The notes below the pieces were generated by a model, which had not been told where the DNA came from, made no database searches, and saw nothing but the letters and a program-made list of their open reading frames with translations. This document shows positions 43,407 to 53,200 of a stretch of DNA of 64,000 nt, in pieces (the first letter of the stretch is position 1; each line of letters opens with the position of its first letter). The position numbers and the translations under genes were made by a program. The stretch covers positions 1-64,000 of the forward strand of contig CAZQTW010000005.1 of the NCBI GenBank assembly GCA_964596165.1, read 5' to 3'. The DNA comes from CAYUQT01 sp964596165. GTDB taxonomy: Bacteria; Planctomycetota; Phycisphaerae; UBA1845; JAFGLZ01.

Positions 43407-44054
43407 ATGAGACTCCGGTGGCTCATCCGCGCATTCCTGAAGTACGTCGTTCCGCTCTGGCTGTCCTTCCTGGTCGGAACGGCCTGGCACGAAATCATGG
43501 GCCATGGCCTTGTCGGAATCGTCTGCGGGGGTCATGTCGAGTACGTGGAGATCTTGGGGGTTCGGATCTGGCCGAGATTGTGCTGGCAAGGTTGGCCGGC
43601 GTACTACGGCTACTGTGACGTGCAAGGGATCCCTTCGGATACCGGAAACAACGTGATGAGTCTGGCCGGTTCCCTCAGTACCTGGTGCGTGGCGGTCGTC
43701 GCCGCCGTCCTCTTGTGGGTGCCACATTGGCCTGCCGGGGTCCGCGTGGTCCTGTATTGGTTCAGCATCTGGTGGATCGACCTCCTGACGTACACACTTC
43801 CAAGCTGGGGCATCCCCCGTTCGATCGTGCGCGGAACGCTCTACGCCGAACCCTACGAGGCCGCCGTCGCGTTGGGCATACCCGGAAAGGCGTTTCAAAC
43901 ATTCGTCGTGGTTACGAGCGTGGTGCTGTGTGGCTCGCTGGTGATCCGTCTGGGTTTGGATCGCCGTAGAAGAAGCCGAGGCGCCCCCGCACACTCCGCC
44001 AACCGGCGTCGCCCGCCCGAGTCCCCTCCTACCGCTTGCGGTCGCGCCGAGTGA
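43407..44054 (+). CDS. Polytopic membrane protein with HEXXH motif (M50-like)
   Basis: A 215-residue protein with an N-terminal hydrophobic segment holding AWHEIMGHGL (His28, Glu29, His33), the zinc-site motif of membrane metalloproteases. At least three further hydrophobic segments follow, then a polar Arg/Pro-rich tail. The later Asp or NPDG ligand typical of site-2 proteases is not obvious, so peptidase activity is uncertain; it may be an inactive or M50-related protein. The 3' end overlaps the convergent kinase gene by 26 bases. Confidence 0.65.
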   Translation: MRLRWLIRAFLKYVVPLWLSFLVGTAWHEIMGHGLVGIVCGGHVEYVEILGVRIWPRLCWQGWPAYYGYCDVQGIPSDTGNNVMSLAGSLSTWCVAVVAAVLLWVPHWPAGVRVVLYWFSIWWIDLLTYTLPSWGIPRSIVRGTLYAEPYEAAVALGIPGKAFQTFVVVTSVVLCGSLVIRLGLDRRRRSRGAPAHSANRRRPPESPPTACGRAE

Positions 44055-45738
44055 TTCGACGCGTTCTGGCGACAATCCGACGGATCAGACTGCGATCCTG
44101 CGGGCGTAGTCGCGACACCCCCAGATAATGCCGCATGAAGCGAATGCGTTCGGTGGTCGGCACGCATCGGATCGGCGTTGAATAGTCCAATGCCGACAGG
44201 TCCTTGACTTGCCATCGGCGCCACCGCAACACGGGGCGAAATACTCTCTGCAAGTCGATCAACCGAAATACGGCCCGCCCGTCCCGATTGTGCGAAATGA
44301 AGATGTGCGAGAGATACAGATCCCGGTGAATCAGTCGAGCCCCGTGAAGGGTGCGCACCAAGAAGGCCAACCCCTCGACCAGTCGCCGTCTCTCACGCCA
44401 GTCGACGTCGCCGCCGGGACCCAGGTGAGCGGGCACCCACCGCTCGAGAGACTCGCCCGGAATCGCCTCGGTCACGACGAAACTGCGCCGCTCGAAGATC
44501 CCCCGCATCTTCTCGCCAAGAGCCACCGGAGTCAGCGTGGGCACACCCGCGGCGGCGACGCGACCGATGTTCCGCCACTCCCACCACGCCGCGCTGTGGA
44601 CCGGCCTACACAGAAACATCCGACGCAATTGCTCGCCGAGCGGGGGAGTCTCGTATCGCTTGACATACAGCGTTCGCTGCTTGCCGCCGAGTTCGGTGAG
44701 TTCCACGCGCAATCGCTGTCGCCACGATCCGATGTTGGCCTTGTCCAGCCTCTCGCCAACGTCCGGGCGAAACACGGAACCGAAGTTGACCAACCCGCTG
44801 TCCTGAAGAATGGGAATGAAGGCTTCGTTGACGGTGATCCGGCCCACCCGAATGAAACGCTGTCGATGATAGGGAACGGCGTCGTCGGGCATGGGCACGC
44901 CCTGCCGCCGCGAAACCCAACTCTCCGAAATGAGGCGGCCCGCCCATGCGAATTCCCGCTCCATCAGCGGTCGAACGGCGTGCCAACCTCCGCGCACGCC
45001 CATGGAGTTGACGTAACCGTGGGCGAAACGAAGCAAATCCGTGGCCCTCAACGGATGGGTCCGTAGCGAGCGCAAGAGCGCCCGCAGGTCCTTCCCCCGA
45101 GCCCGCGGGGAACCGCCGGAGTCCATTCGCTCGACGTCGATCAGAAAGAACGACCATCGGTTCGACGTATCGGTGGTCGACATGGCCGATACGAAGATAT
45201 GCTTGGCCACCATGTCCGGCCAGATCAGCCGGGCGCGGTGTATCCTCCCGACAAACGCGCCGAGCTCTTGCGCCAGCCGACGCCGCTCATAGCCGATTCG
45301 CGGCTCAGTCGAAGACTGAGTCAGGCGTCGAACGGCTTCATCCAGACTCTCCGGCGCCGGCACCGCGAGAATTAACAGGAAGGCCTGCCTCGGAATGCCA
45401 AGAACCGACCGTTGCCCCCACGCCACCGGCCGCATGACCTCGATGCCGCGATCCTGACATCGCTCGATCGCCTTCCATTCCTTCAACGGCTGAGCGTGGG
45501 GCCGCCGACCCGCCAGGAGATCCTCAAGAACATGCTTGATCGGCGAACGGTAGACCCGCTTCAGAAAGAGCCGGGTGCTCGACGGTCCTTCACCGAGCAG
45601 GATCAGGGAGGTGTCTCGATGTTTGTGCCGCCCGACAACCATCCCCGAACGCAAGGTCATCACCGAATCGAAATCGCTCAGATCGAGTCGGCCGAACAGC
45701 TCCCGATGACCGGGCTGGACATAGACGGTTGAGCCCAT
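44029..45738 (-). CDS. Tandem LPS-kinase-like (WaaP/InaA) double-domain protein
   Basis: A 569-residue protein made of two protein-kinase-fold halves of the lipopolysaccharide kinase type. The first half has Lys60 (FLKRVY), an unusual catalytic loop WPDMVAKH with Asp175, and Asp201 in LIDVERM. The second half has Lys360 (VKRYE), the standard loop HRDLYLSH with Asp473, and Asp495 in LIDLQRV. WaaP-type enzymes phosphorylate heptose or Kdo of the LPS inner core in the cytoplasm. ATG 45738 is close to GGGAG; the open frame further upstream only mirrors the next gene. It is the last gene of the waaF-led operon. Confidence 0.85.
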   Translation of the reverse strand: MGSTVYVQPGHRELFGRLDLSDFDSVMTLRSGMVVGRHKHRDTSLILLGEGPSSTRLFLKRVYRSPIKHVLEDLLAGRRPHAQPLKEWKAIERCQDRGIEVMRPVAWGQRSVLGIPRQAFLLILAVPAPESLDEAVRRLTQSSTEPRIGYERRRLAQELGAFVGRIHRARLIWPDMVAKHIFVSAMSTTDTSNRWSFFLIDVERMDSGGSPRARGKDLRALLRSLRTHPLRATDLLRFAHGYVNSMGVRGGWHAVRPLMEREFAWAGRLISESWVSRRQGVPMPDDAVPYHRQRFIRVGRITVNEAFIPILQDSGLVNFGSVFRPDVGERLDKANIGSWRQRLRVELTELGGKQRTLYVKRYETPPLGEQLRRMFLCRPVHSAAWWEWRNIGRVAAAGVPTLTPVALGEKMRGIFERRSFVVTEAIPGESLERWVPAHLGPGGDVDWRERRRLVEGLAFLVRTLHGARLIHRDLYLSHIFISHNRDGRAVFRLIDLQRVFRPVLRWRRWQVKDLSALDYSTPIRCVPTTERIRFMRHYLGVSRLRPQDRSLIRRIVARTRRITRRDRKR

Positions 45739-45746
45739 GACGCTCC

Positions 45747-46577
45747 CTACTCGTCCAATGACAGAAGCCGCATTTTGGCCCGTTCGTATCGCGTTCGATC
45801 CGCCAGAACGGCCGTGATCAGGCGACGGTCTTCGCGATTGAGCCTTCGGTGGCCTGCGTAACCGACATACCAACGCAATCGCTGCGTTCGGCTGAGATAG
45901 GCCCGGGCAAGCTTGTCCAGGTTGGAAAGATCGCGAAGCCTTCCGTGCTCGCGCCGGAGCCGAAGGTATCGAGGTCCGCCGCGCGGTGCGTCGATCAGGA
46001 ACACCTCGGGGTTCGAGGGAACCGTGCCCGTTCGAATCAGGATGTTCCGCCATTGAAGGTCGATGTGGAAGAAATGGACGGCGTGCATCCGACGGACCAG
46101 ATCCGCCGTGTTCCGGATGAGAGCCTCCTGGCGGATCCGCTCGTCACGACTGATGTTGTCCTTCCAATGACGCCGGGCATATTCGTCCAACTGAGCGGTA
46201 TTCGGCAGACCCAACGTCAGAATGAATGCGTCATGCAACATCAGCCACTTGCGTCGCCGACCGGTGGCCACCACGTCCGGCACGCAAGGCCCGACCCATC
46301 GGCGAAGAAACTCGTAGTTACGGTATTCGACGGCCGGCTTGTCGCGCCGCAATAGGAACCGCCATCGACGACGTCGATACACGTACTTCTTGAGGTAAAA
46401 GGTCGTGGTCGGCTGCCCGTTCGATTCGGCGACATCCAGCCGATAGGTCTGTGTGCTGAGCCGTTGCCATACAAGATCGTCCGTCTGGTACCGGATGAAG
46501 TCCTCGTACTGCCTCAATCCGCACGCCTCCAGGACTCGCTGATACCGTCGATCGTGCCACGTCACTGATCGTCCCAT
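45747..46577 (-). CDS. LPS-kinase-like protein (InaA/WaaP family)
   Basis: A 276-residue single kinase-fold protein. Lysine candidates lie in TFYLKKYVYRRRR. The catalytic loop is HFFHIDLQWRNILIR, and VFLIDAPRG holds the metal-binding Asp. Arg-rich surface segments are typical of LPS kinases that meet the membrane. It sits nine bases before the tandem kinase gene and 21 bases after the next one, on the same strand. The acceptor sugar is unknown; inner-core heptose is likely, given waaF and the heptose genes upstream. Confidence 0.85.
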   Translation of the reverse strand: MGRSVTWHDRRYQRVLEACGLRQYEDFIRYQTDDLVWQRLSTQTYRLDVAESNGQPTTTFYLKKYVYRRRRWRFLLRRDKPAVEYRNYEFLRRWVGPCVPDVVATGRRRKWLMLHDAFILTLGLPNTAQLDEYARRHWKDNISRDERIRQEALIRNTADLVRRMHAVHFFHIDLQWRNILIRTGTVPSNPEVFLIDAPRGGPRYLRLRREHGRLRDLSNLDKLARAYLSRTQRLRWYVGYAGHRRLNREDRRLITAVLADRTRYERAKMRLLSLDE

Positions 46578-46598
46578 CGGCCGTCGCCCCTCCCCCGA

Positions 46599-47483
46599 TC
46601 AGTTGCCCATCCGGTCCAGACGCTCCACGTCGCAGATGTGCCGACTGAACAGCTCATTGAGCTGAAGCCGTCTCATCTCGTGCTTGCGGAATGCTTTCGA
46701 CCGACCGATCACCCCGGCCATCCAGGAGCGTTCCGTACCGTCGAATCGCTCCTTCAGCAAGTAGGTTCGCGCGAAGCGGGCCATGTCGGCGCGCGAACAG
46801 AAGGTGGGCGCAATCGCCGTCAACTCAGCCAGATCCTCCATGATGCGCCGACGACGACGGCTCTTACGCCAGATTCGGCGACCGAACACCGCATCGACGA
46901 AGTAGAATTCGCAACCGCCTTCGCCCAGAATGCGCACCAGAACGTTCCGCCAGAAGAGTTCTCCATGAACGATCCCCTGGTCGTGCATGTGGCGAACCTG
47001 TCGCGCGAGCATGTTTACCATCTCGCGGCGACGGCGAAAGGCCGCGGGTGAATGGTTGTTCCCGACATGTTGCTGCGCATAGGTCACCAAAGAGACGGCC
47101 CCCGGAACGGCCTCGGTAATCAGGAAACAATCGTGGAGGAAGTGCAGGCTTCGCCGCTCTCCATAAGCGATCGGACGGACGGCATGAATGCCCAGGCCAC
47201 GCATCGTGGAAAGCGAATGAAACTCCGCTCGCACCCGACTCAGACCAAAGAACGTTCCACGAAACATCGCCTTGATTCGGTTTTGCCAACGAGGATAGTG
47301 GTACCGCTTGACAAAGACCCTCAGTCCGGGCGTGAGCTGGATCTGAATCGTGTCGGTGGTTCGGCTCCATGCCGAGAGGCGGTCCCCGGTGCAGTTCAGC
47401 ACGGCCTCGACGGTATTCAACCCCGCCTGACTCAGCGCCTCGGCGTAAGCCGGTTCGACATACATGAAATCCCGGTGGCCCAC
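46599..47483 (-). CDS. LPS-kinase-like protein with altered catalytic loop
   Basis: A 294-residue kinase-fold protein of the WaaP/InaA class. RVFVKRYHYPRWQNR holds the lysine, FLITEAVPGAVSL the hinge, and YFVDAVFGRRIW the metal Asp. The catalytic loop reads VHGELFWRNVLV, with Glu where Asp is expected, so phosphotransfer may be reduced or changed. The GTG start at 47483 has AGGT about ten bases upstream; ATG 47465 is an alternative. It follows the heptose adenylyltransferase gene by ten bases. Confidence 0.82.
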   Translation of the reverse strand: MGHRDFMYVEPAYAEALSQAGLNTVEAVLNCTGDRLSAWSRTTDTIQIQLTPGLRVFVKRYHYPRWQNRIKAMFRGTFFGLSRVRAEFHSLSTMRGLGIHAVRPIAYGERRSLHFLHDCFLITEAVPGAVSLVTYAQQHVGNNHSPAAFRRRREMVNMLARQVRHMHDQGIVHGELFWRNVLVRILGEGGCEFYFVDAVFGRRIWRKSRRRRRIMEDLAELTAIAPTFCSRADMARFARTYLLKERFDGTERSWMAGVIGRSKAFRKHEMRRLQLNELFSRHICDVERLDRMGN

Positions 47484-47493
47484 CCGCGGTACC

Positions 47494-47985
47494 TCAGCAT
47501 TCCTTGGCGCGAATCTTTTCCCATATCAACGTGGTCGAATGATCCTTCGGATCGCCGACCGCGGCAAAACGAATCCCCAATCGCTTCACCGTCTCCCGTT
47601 CCGGCAGCCTCTCCAGACTCCAATCCGTTCCCTTGGCGTGAACGTGCGGCCGCACCAATTCGAGTAGCTCATCCACCGTCGGAGTGTAGAAGCCGGTCAC
47701 GTAGTTCACACACCGCAAGGCGGCCACAAGCTCCATCCGCTCCGCCAGAGGAAGAACCGGCCTGCCCGGCCCTCGACTCCGACGAATCGACTCGTCGCTG
47801 TTGATCGCAACGACAAGCACGTCCCCCTCCGCCGCGGCCGCTTTCAGATACCGAAGGTGCCCCACGTGCAGCAGGTCGAAGCCGCCATTCGTAAAGACGA
47901 CCGTCTTGCCCGCCGACCGATCTGCGGCAACCAACTCGGCCAAACGATGGTGATCTTTCACAATGACGGCAGAGTACTCTCGCAT
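47494..47985 (-). CDS. hldE2: D-glycero-beta-D-manno-heptose 1-phosphate adenylyltransferase
   Basis: A 163-residue nucleotidyltransferase making ADP-heptose precursors for LPS core. VFTNGGFDLLHVGHLRYL is the adenylyltransferase signature; VVAINSDESIRRSRGPGRP and GTDWSLERLPERE are also typical. It corresponds to the C-terminal half of E. coli HldE and is encoded separately, 26 bases after the kinase half. ATG 47985 is preferred over the GTG seven codons upstream. Confidence 0.92.
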   Translation of the reverse strand: MREYSAVIVKDHHRLAELVAADRSAGKTVVFTNGGFDLLHVGHLRYLKAAAAEGDVLVVAINSDESIRRSRGPGRPVLPLAERMELVAALRCVNYVTGFYTPTVDELLELVRPHVHAKGTDWSLERLPERETVKRLGIRFAAVGDPKDHSTTLIWEKIRAKEC

Positions 47986-48011
47986 TTTCGTCCCGGACCG
48001 ACACACACACG

Positions 48012-49013
48012 CTAGGTGTCGAGGCTGAAGACAACATTCTTCAATTCCGCCGGCGTCACGGCGGCCGCCCCCTCTTTCATCACGACAACGCTTGCCGCGC
48101 AGTTCGCCAGTCGGGCGGCGTCAAGCATCCCCACCCCCGCCGCCAGTCCGGTGGTGAGCACGGCCGCCACGGTGTCGCCCGCGCCTGTAAGATCGACAAT
48201 CTCATCCGTACCGACGGCCGGAATGTGCTGCGGCGATTGATCTCGTTCGTACAGGAGCATCCCCTGGTTGCCCAAGGTGATCAGGACGGCCGCGACGTCC
48301 AAGCGACGACTCAACTCGCGAGCGGCCGACTTCATCTGCTCAATGCCGCCGTTCGAGATCGAGGTCGCCTGAATCGCCTCCTCTTCGTTGGGTTTGATCA
48401 CGGTCACTCCATGGAAACCCAACGTGTCAAAACGGCTGTCCGCCAAGACCGGTTTCCGCCGGGCAATCGACCGCATCACATCCTTCAACTCCGGACCGAA
48501 ACACTGGTAGCCGTAGTCGCTGATCACCCACGCGCCGACCCGATCGTCAAGTCGCCGCACCTGCTCCATCAATGCGGCTCGCATCGACTCGGACGGGGCC
48601 GAAGGCTCGCGATCCAGCCTCGCCAGTTGTTGCCGGATCGTATGCCGGGCGCCCGCCAGCAAGCGTGTCTTGCTGGTCGTGGGGCGATCCGAACGGAACA
48701 CGATCCCCTCGGTCGCCACCCCTTTGGCCGCAAGTGTCGACGCCAGGTCGTGACCCGCTTCGTCTTCCCCGACGAGGCCGACGACATGCACAATTGCCCC
48801 CAAGGACGCCGCATTGACCGCCACGTTGGCGCCGCACCCGGGAACCAACCATTGATGCTCAAACCGAACCACCGGAACCGGTGCTTCTCGACTGATTCGT
48901 TCGGTCAAACCGGAAATGTAGATGTCCGCGACGAGATCCCCCACGACCCCCACGCGCGCGCCGGCCAACCGTTCCACCTGTCGGCCAAGTCGAGATGGGT
49001 GAGCAACGGTCAT
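48012..49013 (-). CDS. hldE1: D-glycero-beta-D-manno-heptose-7-phosphate kinase (PfkB family)
   Basis: A 333-residue ribokinase-fold enzyme matching the kinase half of HldE. RVGVVGDLVADIYISG opens the fold. VPGCGANVAVNAASLGA and DLTGAGDTVAAVL (GAGD catalytic base) are conserved, with NEEEA in the nucleotide-binding part. It phosphorylates heptose 7-phosphate at C1. ATG 49013 overlaps the waaF stop by four bases; upstream in-frame codons are rejected for that reason. The adenylyltransferase follows. Confidence 0.92.
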   Translation of the reverse strand: MTVAHPSRLGRQVERLAGARVGVVGDLVADIYISGLTERISREAPVPVVRFEHQWLVPGCGANVAVNAASLGAIVHVVGLVGEDEAGHDLASTLAAKGVATEGIVFRSDRPTTSKTRLLAGARHTIRQQLARLDREPSAPSESMRAALMEQVRRLDDRVGAWVISDYGYQCFGPELKDVMRSIARRKPVLADSRFDTLGFHGVTVIKPNEEEAIQATSISNGGIEQMKSAARELSRRLDVAAVLITLGNQGMLLYERDQSPQHIPAVGTDEIVDLTGAGDTVAAVLTTGLAAGVGMLDAARLANCAASVVVMKEGAAAVTPAELKNVVFSLDT

Positions 49014-50104
49014 CGACCGGCCGGCTCCCCGACTCCAAGTCGGTTGCGCAACAACTCCGAACACGCCGCGAAAACATCCTCCACGCTGATCCGCGTCATA
49101 CACCGATGATCCGTCGAGCATCGGCGTTTCATGCATGGACCGCAATCCACCCGCACGAAGATCTTCCTCTCCAACGGATACTTACACTCGGTCCATGCCG
49201 GATCCGTCGGACCGAAAACCGTGACCACCGGCACGCCAAACGCACAAGCGAAATGGCGCGGACCCGTGTCGTTCGTGAGCAGAAGATCGGCGCGACGAAT
49301 CAGCGCCTTCAGTTGACCCAACGGAATGATCGGATCGTCGAGGAAGACGGCCGGCTGAGTCATCTCGTGCCGAATGGCCTGCAGAATCTCGCGCTCATCG
49401 GGACCGCACGGCACCACGATCTGGGCCCCCAATTCGGCGACAAGGCGGTCCGCCGTCGCCGCGAACCGCTCCGGCGGCCAACACTTGACCGAACCGAACG
49501 CCGCCCCCGAGTTGACGACCACGATCGGATGATCCGTGCGAAGCCCGTGCCGCACAAACAGCTCATCGACGGCACGCTCGTCGGCCGGCTGAGTGAAGAG
49601 CCGAATGGTATCCACCGGTTTGCAGCCCAGGTAGTCGGCAACGGCGCCGTAATACCTCACCATGCTGACCGGTACGTATTTGCCCTTCACACGATGGGCC
49701 ACCAGCCGATCGGTCAGCAACAGCCCCCTTCCGTCGCGGTCATAACCGACGCGACGCTTTGCACCCACCAACGTCGTCAACAGCGCCGACCGGAACGAGT
49801 TGCTCAACAAAACGGCCAAATCGAACCTGCGACTCCTCAGATCGGCCGCCAACCCCAGGAAACTCCGCTGGCGATCACGACGATTCTTGCCGCCGGGCCA
49901 CAAGGCCACCTCATCTGTCCAGTCACTTCCGGCGATCAAGTCTCGAACATAGGGCTTCATCAAGAAGGTGATCCGCGCATCCGGAAACCCTTGGCGCAAC
50001 GCCTGAAGCGTCGGAGTCGCCAGAACGACATCACCAACCCAATTGGGCAACACAACCAAGATGGAATCCGGCTTTCCCGCCGGATGTTCTCGCTCGTCAC
50101 TCAT
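49010..50104 (-). CDS. waaF: LPS heptosyltransferase (glycosyltransferase family 9)
   Basis: A 364-residue GT9 enzyme transferring heptose from ADP-heptose to the LPS inner core at the cytoplasmic membrane face. ILVVLPNWVGDVVLATPTLQ is the WaaF opening. LLTNDTGPRHFACAFGVPVV and VFGPTDPAWTECKYPL are the nucleotide-sugar blocks. Four cysteines and histidines near the C-terminus (CGPCMKRRCSTDHRC) are usual in this subfamily. It heads the minus-strand operon waaF, heptose kinase, heptose adenylyltransferase and three LPS-kinase-like genes. Confidence 0.9.
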   Translation of the reverse strand: MSDEREHPAGKPDSILVVLPNWVGDVVLATPTLQALRQGFPDARITFLMKPYVRDLIAGSDWTDEVALWPGGKNRRDRQRSFLGLAADLRSRRFDLAVLLSNSFRSALLTTLVGAKRRVGYDRDGRGLLLTDRLVAHRVKGKYVPVSMVRYYGAVADYLGCKPVDTIRLFTQPADERAVDELFVRHGLRTDHPIVVVNSGAAFGSVKCWPPERFAATADRLVAELGAQIVVPCGPDEREILQAIRHEMTQPAVFLDDPIIPLGQLKALIRRADLLLTNDTGPRHFACAFGVPVVTVFGPTDPAWTECKYPLERKIFVRVDCGPCMKRRCSTDHRCMTRISVEDVFAACSELLRNRLGVGEPAGR

Positions 50105-50223
50105 GGTGGGTACATTCTATGGCCGTCGGACTGGCCATACAAGATTGTAGTCCTTCGCCCGCTGCCGTCGGCCGGAACCCAATTCCTCAGTTGAGCAAGC
50201 GTCCTCAACCTAAATGCCCAGGC

Positions 50224-53200
50224 TTAGGTGGCCACGATATTCACCAGCTTGCCTTTCGGGCTGCCTGCCACACGGATGTTTCGAATAGTCTTACCCGCAA
50301 TAGCCTGTTTGACAACCTCGTCAGCCAATGCCTTGGCCTGAATCGCTTCGTCGGTCGCGTCGGCCGGAACGGTGAAGCGAGCCCGCACCTTTTTCCCGAT
50401 CTGAACTGCGACCTCAATCTCGGGTTCCCGGGCCAGATTTTCGTCATAGAGCGGCCAAGTTTCGAAGGCAATCGACCGGGACCATCCGTTACCCTCCAGC
50501 CGTTGCCAGAGTTCCTCGGCGATATGAGGCGCGAACGGCGCAAGTACCTTGACAAAATCCGCAAGAACCTTCCTGGGACGGATCTCACGGCTCGTCATCT
50601 CGTTCACGAACACGATCATCTGTGCAATGGCCGTATTGAAACGCATCCGCTCGATGTCGTCCCCGACCTTGCGAATCGTCTGATGAAGCACCCGCAAGGC
50701 GTCCTGATCCGGCTCGACGTCCTTGACGGCGGCCACAAGGTCCCCCGTGTCCGGATCAACCACCAGTCGCCAAGCCCGCTGCAGAAAACGATGGACACCC
50801 GGGACGTCCCGAGTGTTCCACGGCTTGGCCGCATCGAGAGGCCCCATGTACATCTCGTAGAGCCGGAACGTGTCGGCCCCATACTCTCTGACCTGGTCGT
50901 CGGGGTTGATCACGTTCTTGAGGCTCTTACTCATCTTCTCGACGGCTTCCTTCAGTTTCTCCCCCGTCTGCTTGTGGTAGGCGCCGTCCTCGCGGAAGTC
51001 GATCTGATCGTACCCGACATAGATGTCGCGGCTGTCCCGATAGGCAAAGCTGCGAATCATGCCTTGGTTGAACAGTTTCGTGAACGGCTCGGGTGTCGAT
51101 ACATGGCCCAGGTCAAACAGTACCTTATGCCAGAACCGAGAGTAGAGCAGGTGAAGAACGGCGTGCTCGGCGCCACCGACGTAGAGGTCGATCGGCATCC
51201 AGTACTTCTCTTTCGCCGGATCGACCATCCGACTCTCGTTCAGCGAATCGATGAATCGCGTGAAATACCAGCAGCTTCCGGCCCACTGGGGCATGGTGTT
51301 CAGATCGCGACGATAGGTCCGGCCGTCGCGCCGAACCGTAACCCATTCCTTCGCCCGTCCTAACGGCGGATCCGGCAGCACATCGCTTTCTCCCGTCGAC
51401 GGCGTCGGCTTGAAATCTTGCATCGGCGGCAGTTCCACCGGCAATTCGCCTTCGCCCACCGCCACCGTGCTACCGTCGTCACCGTGGAGAATCGGGAACG
51501 GTTCGCCCCAATACTTTTGTCGTGAGAAGATCCAGTCGCGGAGCTTGTAGTTGACGGCAAATCCGCCGCACTCCTGCTCTTCGAGCCACTTCACAATCTT
51601 CTCTTTGAACTCGGCCGTCGGCAGACCGTTGAATCGACCGGAGTTGACGGCAAAACCATCGCCGGAAAAAGCGGCGCCGACGATTTCAAAGTAGCGCCCC
51701 CCCTCCAAGAGCGATCGCAATGTGCCCGGATCCTTGATCAACGCGCCAGGGAACCAGCGATCTATCGCGGAACGCCACAAGTCAAGGTTGGACGCCTTCG
51801 CCGGTACCGGCTCGGCCGGTCCGCTTCCCCAGCCGGCGACTCCCTCGTCCGGTCGAGGAACCTTGAGGTCCTCCGGCTTTGTCTTTTGCAGGAGATTGAG
51901 AATATCCCCATAGCCTTGCTGCGGATCGGCGGCCTTCATCGCCCACAAGCAGGCCAGATACATCCGCCAGTTCTGCTCGACGTCGTGCAGACGACCGCCA
52001 TGTTCGGTGAAATAGCGCGCGGCCTGAAGTGGCCATGGATGCACCACGTCCACGATCGGTAGCTTGAAGGCCTTGGCAAACTCGTAGTCACGTTCGTCGT
52101 GCGCCGGAACGGCCATGATCGCCCCGGTGCCGTAAGTCATCAGCACGTAGTCGGCGACCCAGATCGGAATCCGCGCCCGCGGATCGTCCTCCGGATAGAC
52201 CGGATCCAGCGCGTAGGCACCCGTGAAGACACCCGTCTTCTCCTTGGCCAGATCGGTTCGGCTCAAATCGCTCTTTCGCGACGCCTCCTGACAATAGGCC
52301 TCGACTTGGGCCTTCTGATCCGCTGTCGTGATGGCCTCGACCAACGGGTGTTCCGGAGCAAGCACCATGTACGTCGCGCCGAACAACGTGTCGGGACGCG
52401 TCGTAAAGACGCGGATGACCTCGCTCAACCCGGCCCGCCGCGCGGCGTGGACGGCCTCGTCGGCAAGCGGGAAATCCACATCGGCCCCTTCGCTTCTTCC
52501 GATCCAGTTGCGCTGCATCAGCTTGATCGGCTCGGGCCAGTCCAGGCCGTCGAGGTCGCGAATCAGCCGTTCCGCGTACTTCGTAATGCGGAGCATCCAT
52601 TGCTTCAGGGGGCGGCGGTAGACGGGATGATTGCCCCGATCGCTCAGCCCCTCATTGGTCACTTCCTCGTTCGCCAGAACAGTCCCCAGGGCGGGACACC
52701 AGTTCACCGGCACCTCGGCCTCGTAGGCCAACCGGTGGTCATCGATCACTTCCCTCTGCTCTTCAACTGACAGCTCGTTGAAGTGGCGCAGCCCGGGTGG
52801 ACCGCCCGTCCATGCATCGATGACCCCGCCGTCGGGCGTCGGATTGATCACGATGTTGCCCGAGGGATCCACGAGGCGACGCCCCTGCTGCAACTCCTGC
52901 ATTAAGACGGAAATGGGCCTCGCACGGTCTGCCGCGTCGTCGTACCAGGCGTTGAACATCTGAAGGAAGATCCACTGCGTCCATTTGTAGTACTTCGGAT
53001 CCGAGGTCGCCAGCTCGCGGTCCCAGTCGTAGCTGAAACCGAGTGATTTGATCTGTCGACGAATGTTGTCGATGTTCTGCTGCGTCGTGACGGCCGGATG
53101 AACGCCGTGCTCGATCGCATACTGCTCGGCCGGCAGGCCGAAGCTGTCCCACCCCATCGGATGCAGGACGTTGAACCCTTTCATCCGCTTGTAGCGTGCA

